The notes under the pieces: model-generated
The model's database searches: none
What the model was told of the DNA's origin: nothing
Seen by the model: the letters and a program-made list of their open reading frames with translations, nothing else
In this document: one piece after another, positions 11,701-23,749 of the stretch
Numbering within the stretch: position 1 is the first letter of the stretch
Layout: each line of letters opens with the position of its first letter
Translations under genes and position numbers: made by a program
Assembly: GCF_016545825.1 (NCBI RefSeq)
Contig: NC_052622.1
Coordinates: forward strand, 6,329,001 to 6,393,000
Length of the DNA stretch: 64,000 bases
Reading direction: 5' to 3'
Source: Eucalyptus grandis
Lineage: Eukaryota; Streptophyta; Magnoliopsida; Myrtales; Myrtaceae

Positions 11701-13446
11701 CTTGTTGGATACGAGCAAATTTTACAACAGCTTATTCAACATGCAGAACATCAGTGTTGTTCGTGGTGAAAGGTTGGCTGCCTCATAATAATTGTTTCCT
11801 ACTGTTTGTGAATAACAATTATTTCGATTAAAAAAAAAAAGGTTCTCACTGGCCCATGTTGTTGATTGAATGACAGAATCGATATATCTTCGCAAGATTA
11901 TGAAATTGACCAACCCCACGGCTCACCTCAAAGCAGAGTTTTAAGTGTAAAAGGTGCAGAGACGGAAGAAAGCCTCAGAGAAGATCCTGAGCAAGAGGAG
12001 CACAAGAAAAGATTAGAAGCAGTCCACTTCTTTAGAAGCTGGTTTGGGTTGAGGAGGACGGAACTTGTCAAGATAGCCATCGGCTCCATTGCAACCGGTT
12101 TCTCTGGAATCTCAAAGCCTGTTTTTGGGTTCTTCATCATAAACATGCAAAGCAGGAAGTTGGATGGTACTCGATCGCATTCTCCCTAATAGGGTTGCTA
12201 TCATTAGTCTCTCACATCTTGCAGCATTACTACTTTGGTGTGGTCGGTGAGAAGGCCGTGACAAACCTTAGAAAAGCTCTCCTTTCAGGTAGCTGTCACT
12301 CGTTTCTACTAGCAGAGTCCTTTACAGTTTAATGCAGAATCCACTAGCTCCGAATTTGAGATTCTGCCCAAGTTGTGAATCATTTATAGAGTACAATTAG
12401 CATTGATTGTTCTAAAATCTTGTGGGTGTCCTGCACAGTGAATTCACTTGGTTTGAGAAACCCAAGAACAGCATTGGGATGGTTACTTAGCGAATCATCA
12501 ATGATACATCCATGGTGAAAGTGAGAATTTCTGATCGCATGTCCGTCATTGTCCAATGCATCGCTTCTATACTGACTGCTACAGTAATCAGCATGATTGT
12601 AAACTGGAGAATGGGTCTAGTAGCTTGGGCTGTGATGCCTTGCGACTTCATTGGTGGGCTCATTCAAGCTAAGTCGGCCAAAGGATTTGCCGGCGGCTCT
12701 TCTGCAGCACATGGCGAAGTTGTTTCCCTAACTTCTGAGTCAGCGACAAATGTATGAACTGCAGCATCTTTTGCTATGAAGAGCAAATCCTGAGGAAAGC
12801 CAAGTTAGCGTTGGAAGTCCCAATGAAAGAGAGCAGGAGAAGCAGTATCAAGTATGGAATAATCCAAGGATTCTCTCTTTGTTTATGGAACATTGCACAT
12901 GCAGTCGCCTTGTGGTACACCGCGGTCTTGGTCGATAGAGGCCTAGCCACATTCGAAAATGGCATAAGATCGTACCAGATTTTCTCTCATACGGTAGTTT
13001 CTATTACAGAGCTGGGGACGCTGATCCCTAACGTGATATCGGCCATGAGCATACTCACCCCTGCATTCCAGACCCTCGACCGAAAATCTGAAATTGAACC
13101 AGATGTGCCAGAAAATACACGGGAGGATCGAAGGAACTGCTGAGTTCCGTTCCAGAACATCAAATTCAAGTACCCATCACGACCAGAAGTTACCGTTCTG
13201 AAGAACTTCACGTTGAAAATTGAAGCTGGGACGAAGGTAGCTCTTGTCGGGCCAAGTGGTACAGGAAAGTCCTCTATTCCGGCCCTTCTGCTGAGGTTCT
13301 ACGATCCGATGGAAGGAAAGGTCGTCATTGATGGGAAGGACATAAAGGAATACAACCTGAGATGGCTGAGGAGGCAAATAGGATTTGTGCAGCAAGAGCC
13401 CATCCTCATTAGCTCCTCCATTAGAGAGAATATCCGTTACGGAAAC
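8736..13446 (+). pseudogene. ABCB-type (P-glycoprotein/MDR) transporter pseudogene, truncated in NBD2
   Basis: Full-size ABCB exporters are plasma-membrane proteins ordered TMD1-NBD1-TMD2-NBD2. The exons run collinearly: TMD1 at 8736..9004, 9161..9217, 9555..9729, 9817..10015 and about 10100..10350; NBD1 from 10635 to 11787; linker and TMD2 at 11866..13143; NBD2 start at 13144..13446. NBD1 keeps Walker A (GSSGCGKS), the signature LSGGQKQR, Walker B with [12 protein letters not shown], and the H-loop (LIAHRLST). NBD2 keeps Walker A (GPSGTGKSS) and its Q-loop (QQEP), then ends in unrelated sequence before its signature and Walker B. Lesions: a small deletion and frameshift at about 8949, TAG at the end of the fourth exon, stops after Walker A of NBD1 (ARF-stop-DPSEG) and in the preceding segment, and a stop at 13141. 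Introns are retained, so it is not a retrocopy. I do not assign a member number. Confidence 0.9.
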
Positions 13447-14640
13447 TGCGGTACTTCATTGCCTCATTGGTGCTTTTCTTGTAGCATCTTCGAACCTCTT
13501 CCCACACCGGTTCAACGCGCCGCACGCATCGGACCCGCGAACACCAGCAAAGCGTCGGCCCCATCAAAACCATTCTCAAAAGCCTCTAATCACCAATCAT
13601 TAACTCCCAGCGCGAAGTATACGCCTCGATGGACTCACTCCTGTCGGACGACCGCACCGCGTCGCCTCCGATGATTCACCTCCGCCGCCCATTGCCTCCT
13701 TCGCCGTCGTCTTCGTCTTCAATCGGGACTGCGATCGCGGGAGAGAACGGTAAACGAGAATCAGAATCAGAATTAGAATGTGGCGTTTTTATTTTATTTT
13801 TTTCTTTTTTTGGTTGCTTAATTTTTGAATTAACGGTTGAGTGCGTTTGAGGGTTTGAGCCTAGAAGCGACCTCCCTCGCTAAAGCAAAGAAACTTCTGG
13901 AAGGAAGCAAGGAGCGACTAGCGAGACGACTTTTTTGCACCCAAGGACGCGACCTCTCTGTTATTTCGGATTTGGTCCCCTGGACATTTTGTCATTTCGC
14001 CCTGTATCCCGAATTAAGGGACCTGTTACCGGAAAGTGTTGTTCGGATTTTCGGGTGGCCCATAAACAGAAATATTGTATTCCGGCCAAGAAAAAAAAGA
14101 GTAGTGAAATTGTAAATGATGCAAACGCACCGTTTGATTCTTTTTTCCTCACTTCTTAATCAGAAGAATGCAAATGAAACTATATGATTATTGGTCCAAT
14201 ACTCACCTAAAATCCGTATAATTATTGGGCTTGGAGTCAACGAGCACTTTTTTTGTTGGCCGAAAGAAAGTCAACGAGCACGTTCACCGGCTAAAAAATA
14301 GTCAATCTTAATAATGGCGAAATTAAATTCACAAAAAATTTGTGAAATTTTGTATCCACTCTTGAAGTGGGATTTTGTTTGCCCTCGCCTATTTCGAGTT
14401 CATTCAATTTGATATGAAAAGCGATGTACTACTTAAAAGTGATAGCAGGAAGGGTTTGGGATACTTAACACGGTCTTAAAAACTAAACATGATAATACTT
14501 ATTCGCACTCGAAATGAATTTAGACTCAAATAAAATACTCAAACCATTGTAATAAAGATGACATATATCTCCTCCTCCAATAAAATTTCCTCCTCACGTA
14601 ATAGTCTTGGACAACGAACCCTAAAAGGAAAATTAATATC
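13447..14640. other. Unrelated sequence joined to the ABCB break; possible first-exon fragment
   Basis: The ABC homology stops at about 13446. It is followed by a GC-rich, serine/proline-coding stretch with a plus-strand ORF starting MDSLLSDDRTASPPM at 13629. The upstream in-frame codons read INSQREVYAS back to a stop at 13587. It looks like the 5' end of another nuclear gene, followed near 13750 by AT-rich, intron-like sequence. I cannot identify it. Positions 13850..14640 show no supported gene. The 3' flank of kinase unit C begins at about 14650. Confidence 0.4.
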
Positions 14641-14649
14641 AATTTTTAA

Positions 14650-15209
14650 GTGCACATTTACCACTAAGATAACTTTAGCAACCTAGTAAATATAATAAGA
14701 ATTTAATTAATCTCATCATTATTGTTATTCAGGGAGAGATCATCTTTTGATATCTCCTGCTATTACGCACTCCCTCGCCATTAAATCAAAGTTGTTTATT
14801 ATCCCTTTTCATCCATCATTTTCAACATTATTCATAGCAACAATTGATATGCAATGAGGCAATAAATGCGAAGCGGTCACTGGAATTTCGTCAAGCCACG
14901 CTTAAAGCAGGTTATGTGCTAGCTAGACTTTTAAGCAAAGACTTTGAAACCCAAACTTGCTCCTCACAGCACTATGCTGAAAGTAGTCACTAGATTTTCT
15001 ATTGGATCCAAGAGTCCAAACTATTACCAATGACATCTTTAATATGATAATGCTAAAAGATTAATTGGGCGCAATTAAGATCATAAATATAGTCACAAAC
15101 ATCTATAATATAATGATGGCCAAGAAAGGGGAGCTACACATGAAACATCATCAATACCACATTTCAATTCGCCACATATGTGATGGGATCAAATGGTTTT
15201 GATATGTGT
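14650..15209 (-). other. 3' flank of unit C, duplicated in unit B
   Basis: Positions 14670..15209 align by eye with 1790..2400. Shared landmarks are 'gcaacctagtaaa', the 'gaatttaattaatc' run, 'actatgctgaaagt' and 'tgatggccaagaaagggg'. This shows that the duplicated unit extended past the stop codon. It should contain the 3' UTR, but I see no single convincing poly(A) signal. Confidence 0.55.
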
Positions 15210-17173
15210 CTATACTTGTGTAATGCTAATACTAGTAAACTCAAGATAAGAATCTTCATAAGTTATTGCACTAGTTGATGTAGTGGATATGGTATTATTG
15301 CCTTTGTCAGTAAAAGTTCCATCATCCTTTCTTGACATTTCTGTTGCATAAAAGAGTGGCTTGGGAGATATTTGTAGATCATCTACTTCTCCTTCAAGCA
15401 TTTTCAAGACTTTCTGCATCGAAGGGCGATCGTTAGGATTCCATTGTATGCACCAAAGAGCAGCTATTATCATTTTCTTTATTATTTTCCTCTCGTCCTC
15501 ACTAACTTCCATTGGAATTTCCAATTCTTTACTAAGTTGGTCATGAACCCATAAAGGAAAGTAAGTGTGACTCGAACACCCTGTAACCTTGTCCTCATTC
15601 TTCCTTCTAGTGGCCATTTCCATCAACAATTTTCCAAAACTATAGACATCGGCTTTGTAAGAGACGCCTCCAAGGTTCTTGAAGACGAGCTCCGGAGCCA
15701 TGTATCCCAAGGTTCCTCTTGCGGCAGTCAGAGATACGGTGTTGTAATCCGTTGGATACAATCTTGCAAGCCCAAAGTCAGAAACTTTTGGGGTGAAATC
15801 CTTGTCTAGAAGAATGTTATGAGGCTTAATATCAAAGTGTAAAATTTGGATATCGCATCCTCGATGAAGATATTCAATCCCCCTAGCCACTCCGAGAGCA
15901 ATCTTATACACTTCCTTGCATTCAAGAGAAATCCCTTGTCCTTGTGAGAAAATGTGCTTTTCCAAAGATCCATTGTGCATGAAATCGTAGACAAGAGCTT
16001 GTTTAGAGCCCTCAAAGCAATAACCAATGAGTCCAACAATATTAACATGATGAATTCTGCCAATGGTAGCTACTTCGTTGATGAAGTCCTGCCCATTCGT
16101 TTTTCCCTTCTTTAGAATCTTGACCGCCACCTCACGGCCGCTCCGAAGTCTTCCTTTGAACACGGACCCGTACCCTCCCTCACCTAGTTTATCCTTAAGG
16201 CCACTCGTGATTTTCCTAATGTCCGAGTAAGAATACCTTATTGGCAATAAGTTATTGTTAGATTGCAAAAATTCTTCAACATTTTGATCCATTGCTAAGT
16301 GTCTTCTCCTCCATTTGCATATTAGTAACGCCATCATGCATGGGGCCCCCAAGATGAATTTCACAATCATGAACGAAAGCACTGTATTTTTTATAGCCAA
16401 TTTGTGAATGTGTTAGATGTTTGCATTTAGAAATTCAAAGTCAATTTCACAATGAGAAGACTACAGTAATGTTACCGATGCCGAAGGGTGCGAGCATCGC
16501 ATCAAGGTAAGGGTCGATCCCTATTCCGCAATCCATATTGAGTTTGTAACAAGTGTAACCTGAAGAACATTTAAAAGACACTTATTTAGACCATAATCAA
16601 GCAATGTGTATATCGATTCAATCCACTAAGATTTGTGGGTAGAATTTGGACTAAATAGATAAACAATTGAATAGATAATGTATTTATTGTTATATGAATA
16701 ACCAATTTGTGCTTTTGTTGAATGTTTGTATTTAGGAACACTAACTTAATTTCACAATGAAGATTGTATTGATGTTTACCGATGCTATAGAGCGAGATCA
16801 GTTCAATAACCCAGACAATATCGGCGAGGTAGACGATATCTGCAAATGAGATAGAATATGTAACAAGGGAAATCTGAAGAAAATAAAATACACTAATTTA
16901 GATCATAATCAAACAATGATAATTGAGTACATCAAGTTCAATCCACTAAGATTTACTGGCGGAATTCTAATTATTTAAATTAACAAATGAATAAAAATGT
17001 ATTCGTTGTTGTACTTATAAAATACCACAACACCATTGAACTAACTACATGATCTTAAGCTCCATTTTACGTTTAGTGGAATTTCACATGTCTTTGACCA
17101 AATATATCCTAACAATATTTTGAGATATGTACATTAAAAGTACCATAACTTTCATATGACACTCACTTGAGTG

Positions 17174-17228
<55 letters not shown>

Positions 17229-18309
17229 CGTCACTTGAGTGCCACAAATTTGAATTTGATCAGTTAAGAGTTATCGGCAATTTGTCTTGTCGAAAATCCG
17301 ACATGGATGCCAGCTTATCCTATGTGACATTGCCGTCGTTGATTTGGATAATTAATAAAAAAATTAAAAATAAAAACGATCCACGTCAAAATGAAAAATT
17401 AATAAAAAAATTTAGTAGGACAATTTGCCGAAAACGACATTTAAATGATTGATTTTACTTCAATGTAGCACTTTATAGCACTTAAATGAGCATCGTATAA
17501 AAGTTATGACACTCTTGCTATTCTTTATAAGAAATTGAACAAACTCAGAAGTCCTTACATTTCTTGCTCTTGCACTGTATTTGGTGCTCGGAATTGATGT
17601 CGCAAACGAAATAACCTTTGCAATACGTCTTACAGGCAATTGGAAACCATGAAAGCTCAAACCCATAAACCATTAGATCATGAATTTGCGCATAGGAATG
17701 AAGATTGTCTCCATCAGACCACCCTGGTATCATCGCCATATGCTCTATCGTGCATGCACTTTCCACATTTGAGACATTCGCATCGACCATGGCATATAAT
17801 TGCCTTCTTGTACCGGAAAATTTTGAAAATTCGACCCTATCAAGGCATGGCGAAGCATCAATATATAACCGAGAAGCAACCGGCTTCATGCAGTTCACAA
17901 TTGAAACTGTCTTGGATAACTCCACATTATTGGACATGTATCCCTCGCATCTATACCGATCTGATTTGTCATTGAAGAAGCTGTGGCATAAAAAAGAGCG
18001 GAGAGGAAGAGACGAGCAATTGCCTTTTTGCAGCTCAACATCAGCAGCCCTAATTGTGTAGTTGGTATAGTCGATGGAACTTACATGGTACTGCCTCGAG
18101 TACAAATCAAGAATAGTGCGGTTATTGACGCAGGCTAGCTCATAGTTAGGGTTGCCACAAACCTTCGGATAGCCCCTCAGTCGAAATGGATAGCTTATGT
18201 TGGCGATCTCACCACAAAAGGCATTGCACTGATTATTTTTAACGGAGATACTAAAAGAACGAGGTAGAAGGAGGAGGAGAAAGAGGAGGAGGAGTTGATC
18301 TTTGTGCAT
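15210..18309 (-). CDS. LRK10L/Lr10-like receptor protein kinase (unit C), intact, two exons
   Basis: This is a single-pass plasma-membrane receptor-like kinase of the family that includes wheat Lr10 and Arabidopsis LRK10L proteins, presumed to sense a wall or pathogen cue and signal by Ser/Thr phosphorylation. Exon 1 is 18309..17559: a signal peptide of about 20 residues ([20 protein letters not shown]), then a cysteine-rich GUB_WAK_bind domain (about 25..100) and a C-terminal WAK-associated cysteine region. The donor is AT^GTAAGG at 17558. Exon 2 is 16381..15210, after the acceptor ATACAG. The phases match (751 + 1172 nt = 641 codons with stop). The TM segment is about residues 251..274. Kinase motifs in full-protein numbering: glycine loop GEGGYGSV (about 317..324), VAVK Lys338, HFDIKPHN with Asp434, DFG 452..454, APE 479..481. 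HFD replaces HRD, so it is a non-RD kinase, as is usual in this family. The splice is inferred; expression is unknown. Confidence 0.87.
16382..17558 (-). other. Intron of the intact LRK10L gene, with internal repetition
   Basis: The 1.18 kb intron lies between the extracellular and TM/kinase exons. It contains two diverged copies of one block: 16425..16660 and 16730..16960 share the sense of 'tttgcatttagaa..tcaatttcacaatgagaag' and 'caatccactaagattt'. The same block occurs in unit B at 3610..3860. An (AT)n microsatellite lies inside the intron at 17177..17226. Confidence 0.55.
17177..17226. repeat. (AT)n microsatellite
   Basis: About 25 uninterrupted AT units, within the intron of the intact receptor-kinase gene. 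Confidence 0.95.
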
Positions 18310-18829
18310 GGCTTATGCGATTGGAGGGAGCACGCATCAACTAAGCAAAATCTGAGTGTTTTAGTGTTGAGATGTAGAAGGAAGATAAAAATGAGAGGAA
18401 TGATTTTGGTTGCTCTGTTTCTTTCCTGAAATAATGACGAGGTATTTATCATAAGAGGTGGATAAAATTCCCCGACGACAGCTAATCGTGTGGACGTGCG
18501 TGATTTGGGATTTAGCGACCTACATCGATGGGACGTATGAGAGACGGAACAGTTTGGGAATGGTCGGCTGAAAAGTCAAAAGCCAGTCATCTAAAATGCT
18601 ATTGCCCTTGGGCCGGCAGACGTGCAGCGAGGAGCATTAGATTAGAAAAGATCAGAATTTTCCTTTTTTTTTGTGGGTCAGACAAAAGATCAGAATTTTT
18701 TTTTTTTTGATCTACAGCAAAAGATTAGAATTCAACAGCGAGAAAAAAAAGGGACTTAGGAGCTAGTCTAGAACTATCGACATCGGCTTTGTAAGAGATG
18801 CCCCAATGTTCTTTAAATTTAGAGCCATG

Positions 18830-19286
18830 TGTCACGGGCCGACAATTTCCTTAGCCGCGGAATGACCCGTGCTACGCCTGGCGAGCGGAACTTGCTAGGC
18901 CAGCCTTTCTTCTATAGATGTTCCACGAATAATACGATGAATACTTCTTTGTACGAGATCCTACCACGCCCAGCTTTGCTTGGGCGTCTAGTCCATCGAG
19001 TGAGACAGCAAATCTTTTTAGGTTCAACAACTGGTTTTGGCCTGCCATGGTCTTGTTAGGAGAGCGGCATCAGCTCCTGACCAGTTTATGCACGGAAAGC
19101 CAACCCCGCCTTCAGAACTCCTAAGTGATATAATCCTTCTATCCTAGAACTCCTAGCACCAACCATCCTAACGTCACTCCCACGGACCAGTTGTATTTGT
19201 CCCTTTTGCCTCCTCACTCTTCACTCGATAACTCCAAGCACCACTCACAAGTGTCACGAGTACGAGAGAATTCACGGACCATGACA
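18830..19286 (-). repeat. LTR (3' by element orientation) of the TRIM-like element
   Basis: TG..CA-ended direct repeat; the partner is 19890..20333. The two copies have diverged by many substitutions and small indels, so the insertion is not very recent. Confidence 0.85.
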
Positions 19287-19889
19287 TTCTCCCCCACTCA
19301 AATTCGCAACATCCTCATTGCAGTCTGCTTTGTCGCTTCATTCCGTCCCTTAACCATTGATGCGCCACTTTTGGGATTTTACATCGAATGGTCACGCTCG
19401 CCCAACAAAACAGGTTTTGCTCCGTTGGTAGCCTCTTTTAATCTCAGCTGCTTGGCCATTCTTGGTCACCTGCACTTTCTTTGGCAAGTGTGGTATATTT
19501 CGCCAACTGCATCTTTTGGCAGCACCATTTCTTTGCTTACTCAGCTTCTTTGACCCCAGCAAACCAAATAGAGGTTATTTCCTTGTTGAAAACGTGACAG
19601 TAAACCTCTTCTTCGAATTCACCGATAAATCCAGGAACGTTATCCCTATTCAATAAAGGTTCGGTTCTTCTCGAACTCCCTATCGGCTCGGCGAGGAATC
19701 GACTCATCCTAGTACCATTGCCATCCTAGGAGCAAAGAGCCCAGCTTCATTTGAGCATCTTTTGCCCCCGCCATTCACTTTCCGCACACTAGGATCGGAC
19801 CGGGCACTTATCAGTTCGACGCACTAGAGCGAGAAGTTCGATTCTCCGACTCATTCACTTATTGGAGGGATTCCTACTCTAATACCACT

Positions 19890-20333
19890 TGTCACGGGCC
19901 AACAATTTCCTTAGCCGTGGAACGACCGTGCGGCACTTGGCGAGCGGAACTCGCCAAAGCCAGCCTTTCTTCTATAGCTGTTCCACGAACAATATGATGA
20001 ATACTTCTTTGTACGAGATCCTCCCACACCTAGCTTCGCTTGGGCGTCTAGTTCATCGAGTGAGACAGCAGATCTCTTTAGGTTCAACAACTGGTTTCGG
20101 CTTGCCATGGCCTCGTCAGGAAAGTGGCATCAGCTCCCGACCAGTTTGTGCACGGGAGGCCAACTCCGCCTTCAGAGCTCCTAAGTGATATAATCCTTCT
20201 ATCTTAGAACTCCTAGCACCAACCGTCCTGAGACCAGTTGTGTTTGTTCCTTCTGCCTCCTCACTCTTCACTCAATAACCCCAAGCACCACTTACAAGTG
20301 TCACGAGTACGGGAGAATTCACGGACTGTGACA
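19890..20333 (-). repeat. LTR (5' by element orientation) of the TRIM-like element
   Basis: The partner is 18830..19286. The PBS-like sequence lies immediately next to it at 19876..19887 (minus strand). Confidence 0.85.
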
Positions 20334-21499
20334 CATGTATCCCAAGGTTCTTCTCATAGCAATTAGAAACATATTGTTGTACTCCATGGGATACGATATC
20401 GTGAGCCCAAGGTCAGAAATTTTTTGGATGAAACGTCTATCGAGAAAAATATTGTAAGGCTTAATATCAAAATATAGATTTGCACGTCACATGCTCAATG
20501 AAAATATTCAATCTCTCCGACTACTCCAAGAGCAATATCATACATTTCGTTGCAATCAAGAGAAGTCCCTTGTCCTCATTTGAAATTTCTCGACATGAAA
20601 TAAGGAATACTCTTAGGGAAACACATAATAATAATAACAACAAAAAAGAAACTATAAAGAAAAGATCATTAAAAATTTGAGAAGTTTGAATTTTAGACAT
20701 GACTTCTCACAATTGAAAGGGATAATTTGGAAATATGAAAAGAGGAGAAACACCTCACACTTTTTAATAGTAGTGCATTTTGTTGTGTTTGCATCAATTT
20801 TTCTCAACTTCGATCCCATTGTATATTTTACAACCCACTTTATTCAAATAAAAAATATGCAAAAACTATTCCATGTTTTCATCCATCGCCAAATGTCTCC
20901 ATCTCCATTACTTCAAAAACTATTCTTGAAGTAATAACGAGAGAAGGAAAAATCTCAGAACTACAGACTCAATTGTGTGGAGGCGAGCGATTATGGCCTA
21001 GCGACCACAAAAAATGGGACGTACAAGGAAAGCAAAAGTGTGGGAATGGTCGGCTGAAAAGTCAAAAGCCGGTCAATGCACGGCACAAGCACAAGGGGCC
21101 AATTAATGCACCGCGACAAATCTAAACTGCAATCAACGTCGAACTGGCCCGGCCCAATCCGACGCGGCAAGCTCAGAGTGAACCCAGCCCAGTGGTTAGG
21201 GGTTGGTTGGGAAGAAAACAAGCAAAATGCCAAATGCATGAAGAATATTTATTGAATCTTGTGTACTAAATGATGCGAACAATCGACATTTGGATAATCT
21301 TTTGTAGATTTTAGCACACCATCTACTTGACTTTTACTTATGGCCAAAGACTCACGCGATGCATTTGGTTTGAAAATAAAATTTATTTTTCATCTTGAAA
21401 ATGTTAAAAGAAAATTTTAGTAGAATAGTAATTTTTCCCATGATTATTGTTTTCTAATTATGAATCCCAACTTTTCTAATTTTGAATTCTTTTTTAGAT

Positions 21500-22090
21500 G
21501 TAACATGACTTATGCCGTTCCATTTTTCCTAGTACATTGCCCATGTAAAGATTTCATATCGTCTTGAAAATGTAACAATCAAATGCCATGCCACCCTCAT
21601 CTTGCAATTTAGTTGCTAGTGAGTTTATTGGTGGTGGAGAGTTCTCCAACTCCTAAAAGGTCAAAGTCAAAGTCTTCTTGAAGCGACAGGTCTTATGGGG
21701 TTAATGGGGCGTGGGAAATTCCTAGTGCCATAGAATTTTCACGGAAAAGCCTTCATAAAACTTCCTTCTGCGCACGATGTCTTCTCCTTTGACAACACCC
21801 GCACGTCACGGCACTAACAACTCTACTTGACTACTGACGAATTTGACTTTAGAAAATAAGAAGATGACAGCAACATTACTCCTTTAAATGAGAGTAATGG
21901 TGGGGCCTTCATGATAGCTTTCACCCTTTAAATTTAAATAAATAAATATATAAATCAGATGAAAAAAAGAAATAGAAAATTAAAATACCAAGTTATAAGG
22001 TTTAGGATTAAATTTACATTAGTTTAAAATGTTTGAATTAAATTAACACAAATATAATAGGTTTATAACTATTTCAACACTTTTTCCTCA
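21500..22090. other. Intergenic AT-rich sequence between units D and E
   Basis: No ORF, repeat end or known domain recognised. Positions 21240..21500 still resemble the upstream flanks of the other units. Confidence 0.4.
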
Positions 22091-22380
22091 GTAATCTTAA
22101 TTGTTAAGTTGGTGTAGTCGATGCACCGTAGAAAGTATTTGCTCAAGTACAAATCCAAAATGGTGTGGTTATTTATGTAGGCCAACTCATAATTATAGTC
22201 ATCACAACCTTTCGAGTTGCCTTTCAATTGAAACAAGCAGCATATGTTGACTTCGCTGCAAGAGGTGGTGCATTAATTATTCTCGATGACGATGCTAAAA
22301 GATCAATGCAGAAGAAGAAGAACAAGGAGTGCATTGGTTATGCAATCTCAGGAAGCACGAACCAATCGAGCAAGTCTTGA
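22090..22380 (-). pseudogene. LRK10L unit E: truncated exon 1
   Basis: On the minus strand this matches the first third of the extracellular exon of units B and C ('acaaatccaaaa', 'gccaactcataatta', 'catatgttgac..cgctgcaagaggtggtgca'). The reading frame has several stops. Homology ends abruptly near 22090, so the rest of exon 1 and the kinase are absent. The upstream flank (22380..23590) is well preserved and collinear with unit B's. Confidence 0.7.
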
Positions 22381-23599
22381 GTGTTGAGTGTTGAGATGTA
22401 GAAGAAAGAAAGATGAGAGGAATAATTTTAGTTGCTCTGTCTCTCAAAATAATAATGGGAGAAGGAAAAATCTCCAACGACAGACTAATTGTGTGGAAGT
22501 GAATGATTTGGGGTGTTGCGACCACAAAATGAGCCGTATTTGACAAGCAAAAGTTTGGGAATGGTTGGCTGAAAAGTCAAAGCCGGTCGACGTACCACAC
22601 GGCACCCAGGGAGACTCCATACGCAGCACGAATCTGAAGTTCAATCGACTTTGCCCCAGCCCGGGCCACCCGGCACAGCTGCGCAGCCAGCGCAGACCAA
22701 AACTCGGCGCAGCCCGGCTTAATGGCTAAGGATTGGGGTGAGGGGTGTAGACTAGAAGATCAGAGTTCAACTCTTGAGACAAGACCGAAAAGTTCATGTG
22801 AGTTCATTTTCTAATTATTAGAAATTTGCCCAGATTGGTTTGAAAATATTTTACTTTTTCATCATGTAGACGCTTAAAAAATCTTAGTAAAATAATAATT
22901 TTCCCATGTTTATTCTATCTACAACAAAACCTCAACTTTTCGAATTTTAAAATTGCATTTTAGATGTGACATGATGTATCCCTACTCTCATGTACTAGTA
23001 TAATGCCATGTACGTTGCACACTTGGAGGTCAAACCTCTTCTTGAAGACATGCATAAATCAAATGTGATATCAGTATGATTTTAGGATTCTTTGTTCATC
23101 TTTAGTGTTATTAAATAAATGATATATATTGATAATTCTTTTTTTTTCCTATTGTTAGTGGCATAACTCCATACTGTAACATTTTTTTCATAGCTTATTA
23201 ACTTAACGGTCTTATCAATAAGTAATTATGCTCCTATGTTGTAATTTTCCTTAACCAACGATAAAATAAACAATGGAGAAAAATAAAGTTGGCAATCTTA
23301 TAGTCATTAGTTCCTTAAATATTCGTAATCTAATATCTTTTCAAAATAATCCACGGCTGATTTTTTTTTTTTTTTCCTTTTGAGCCAACAGTCCCAATTA
23401 CATACAAGATTGATTCCTGTTGTTGGACTACACCATAGAATTTCCCATTAATTATTGAACCGATTTAATTCTAATAAAATTCAAGATTTCTCCTGGGAAT
23501 AAAATGAAACAAAATTTAACAATAGAGCTGGGAAAGGATTAATGGAGAAAATTGAACAAAATTTAACTTTTGTCGGTACATGCTAACGGCCGCTGGTGG

Positions 23600-23699
23600 N
23601 NNNNNNNNNNNNNNNNNNNNNNNNNNNNNNNNNNNNNNNNNNNNNNNNNNNNNNNNNNNNNNNNNNNNNNNNNNNNNNNNNNNNNNNNNNNNNNNNNNN
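23600..23699. other. Assembly gap (100 N)
   Basis: Exactly 100 N, the conventional size for a gap of unknown length. It lies between the unit E flank and the 3' part of the ABCG pseudogene, so the real distance and content are unknown. Confidence 0.99.
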
Positions 23700-23749
23700 C
23701 ACATGTGAAGTGAGTAGTAAATAGAATTTCATGCAATGTGCACAAAAAG

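Larger units (their letters stand above)
18830..20333 (-). mobile_element. Small non-autonomous LTR retroelement (TRIM/LARD-like), complete
   Basis: Two direct repeats of 457 bp (18830..19286) and 444 bp (19890..20333) are clearly related. Each begins TGTCACGGGCC, and they end in ATGACA and GTGACA, giving TG..CA ends. They flank about 600 bp with no retroviral domains. On the minus strand a primer-binding-site-like TGGTATTAGAGT (complement at 19876..19887, two changes from the common initiator-Met form) follows the first LTR. A polypurine tract, gagtgggggagaa (complement at 19287..19299), precedes the second. This sets the orientation. A 4-bp target duplication (catg, 18826..18829 and 20334..20337) flanks it. 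It would need enzymes from another element to move. Confidence 0.85.
18781..21230 (-). pseudogene. LRK10L unit D: fragmentary kinase split by an LTR element
   Basis: Kinase codons equivalent to 15640..15700 of the intact gene appear at about 18775..18829. The homology then resumes at 20334 with 'catgtatcccaaggtt' and continues to about 20590 (equivalent to about 15700..15990). Removing the insertion at 18830..20333 and one target-site copy restores 'gagccatgtatccc' as in the intact gene. From 20600 to 20895 the N-lobe is replaced by sequence shared with unit A. A juxtamembrane piece follows at about 20875..20905, then the upstream flank (20935..21230) with no exon 1. There are multiple stops and no usable frame. 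Confidence 0.75.

Noticed and set aside
15567..18061. Plus-strand ORFs across the receptor-kinase gene
   Set aside because: They are antisense shadows of the minus-strand exons and have no family motifs.
19191..19656. ORFs inside the TRIM-like element
   Set aside because: They have no retroviral or other domain, and they lie antisense to the element's own orientation as set by PBS and PPT.
23581..23720. Vector or adaptor contamination at the edge of the N gap
   Set aside because: 'cggccgctggtgg' is short and not a full cloning site; there is not enough sequence to claim contamination.
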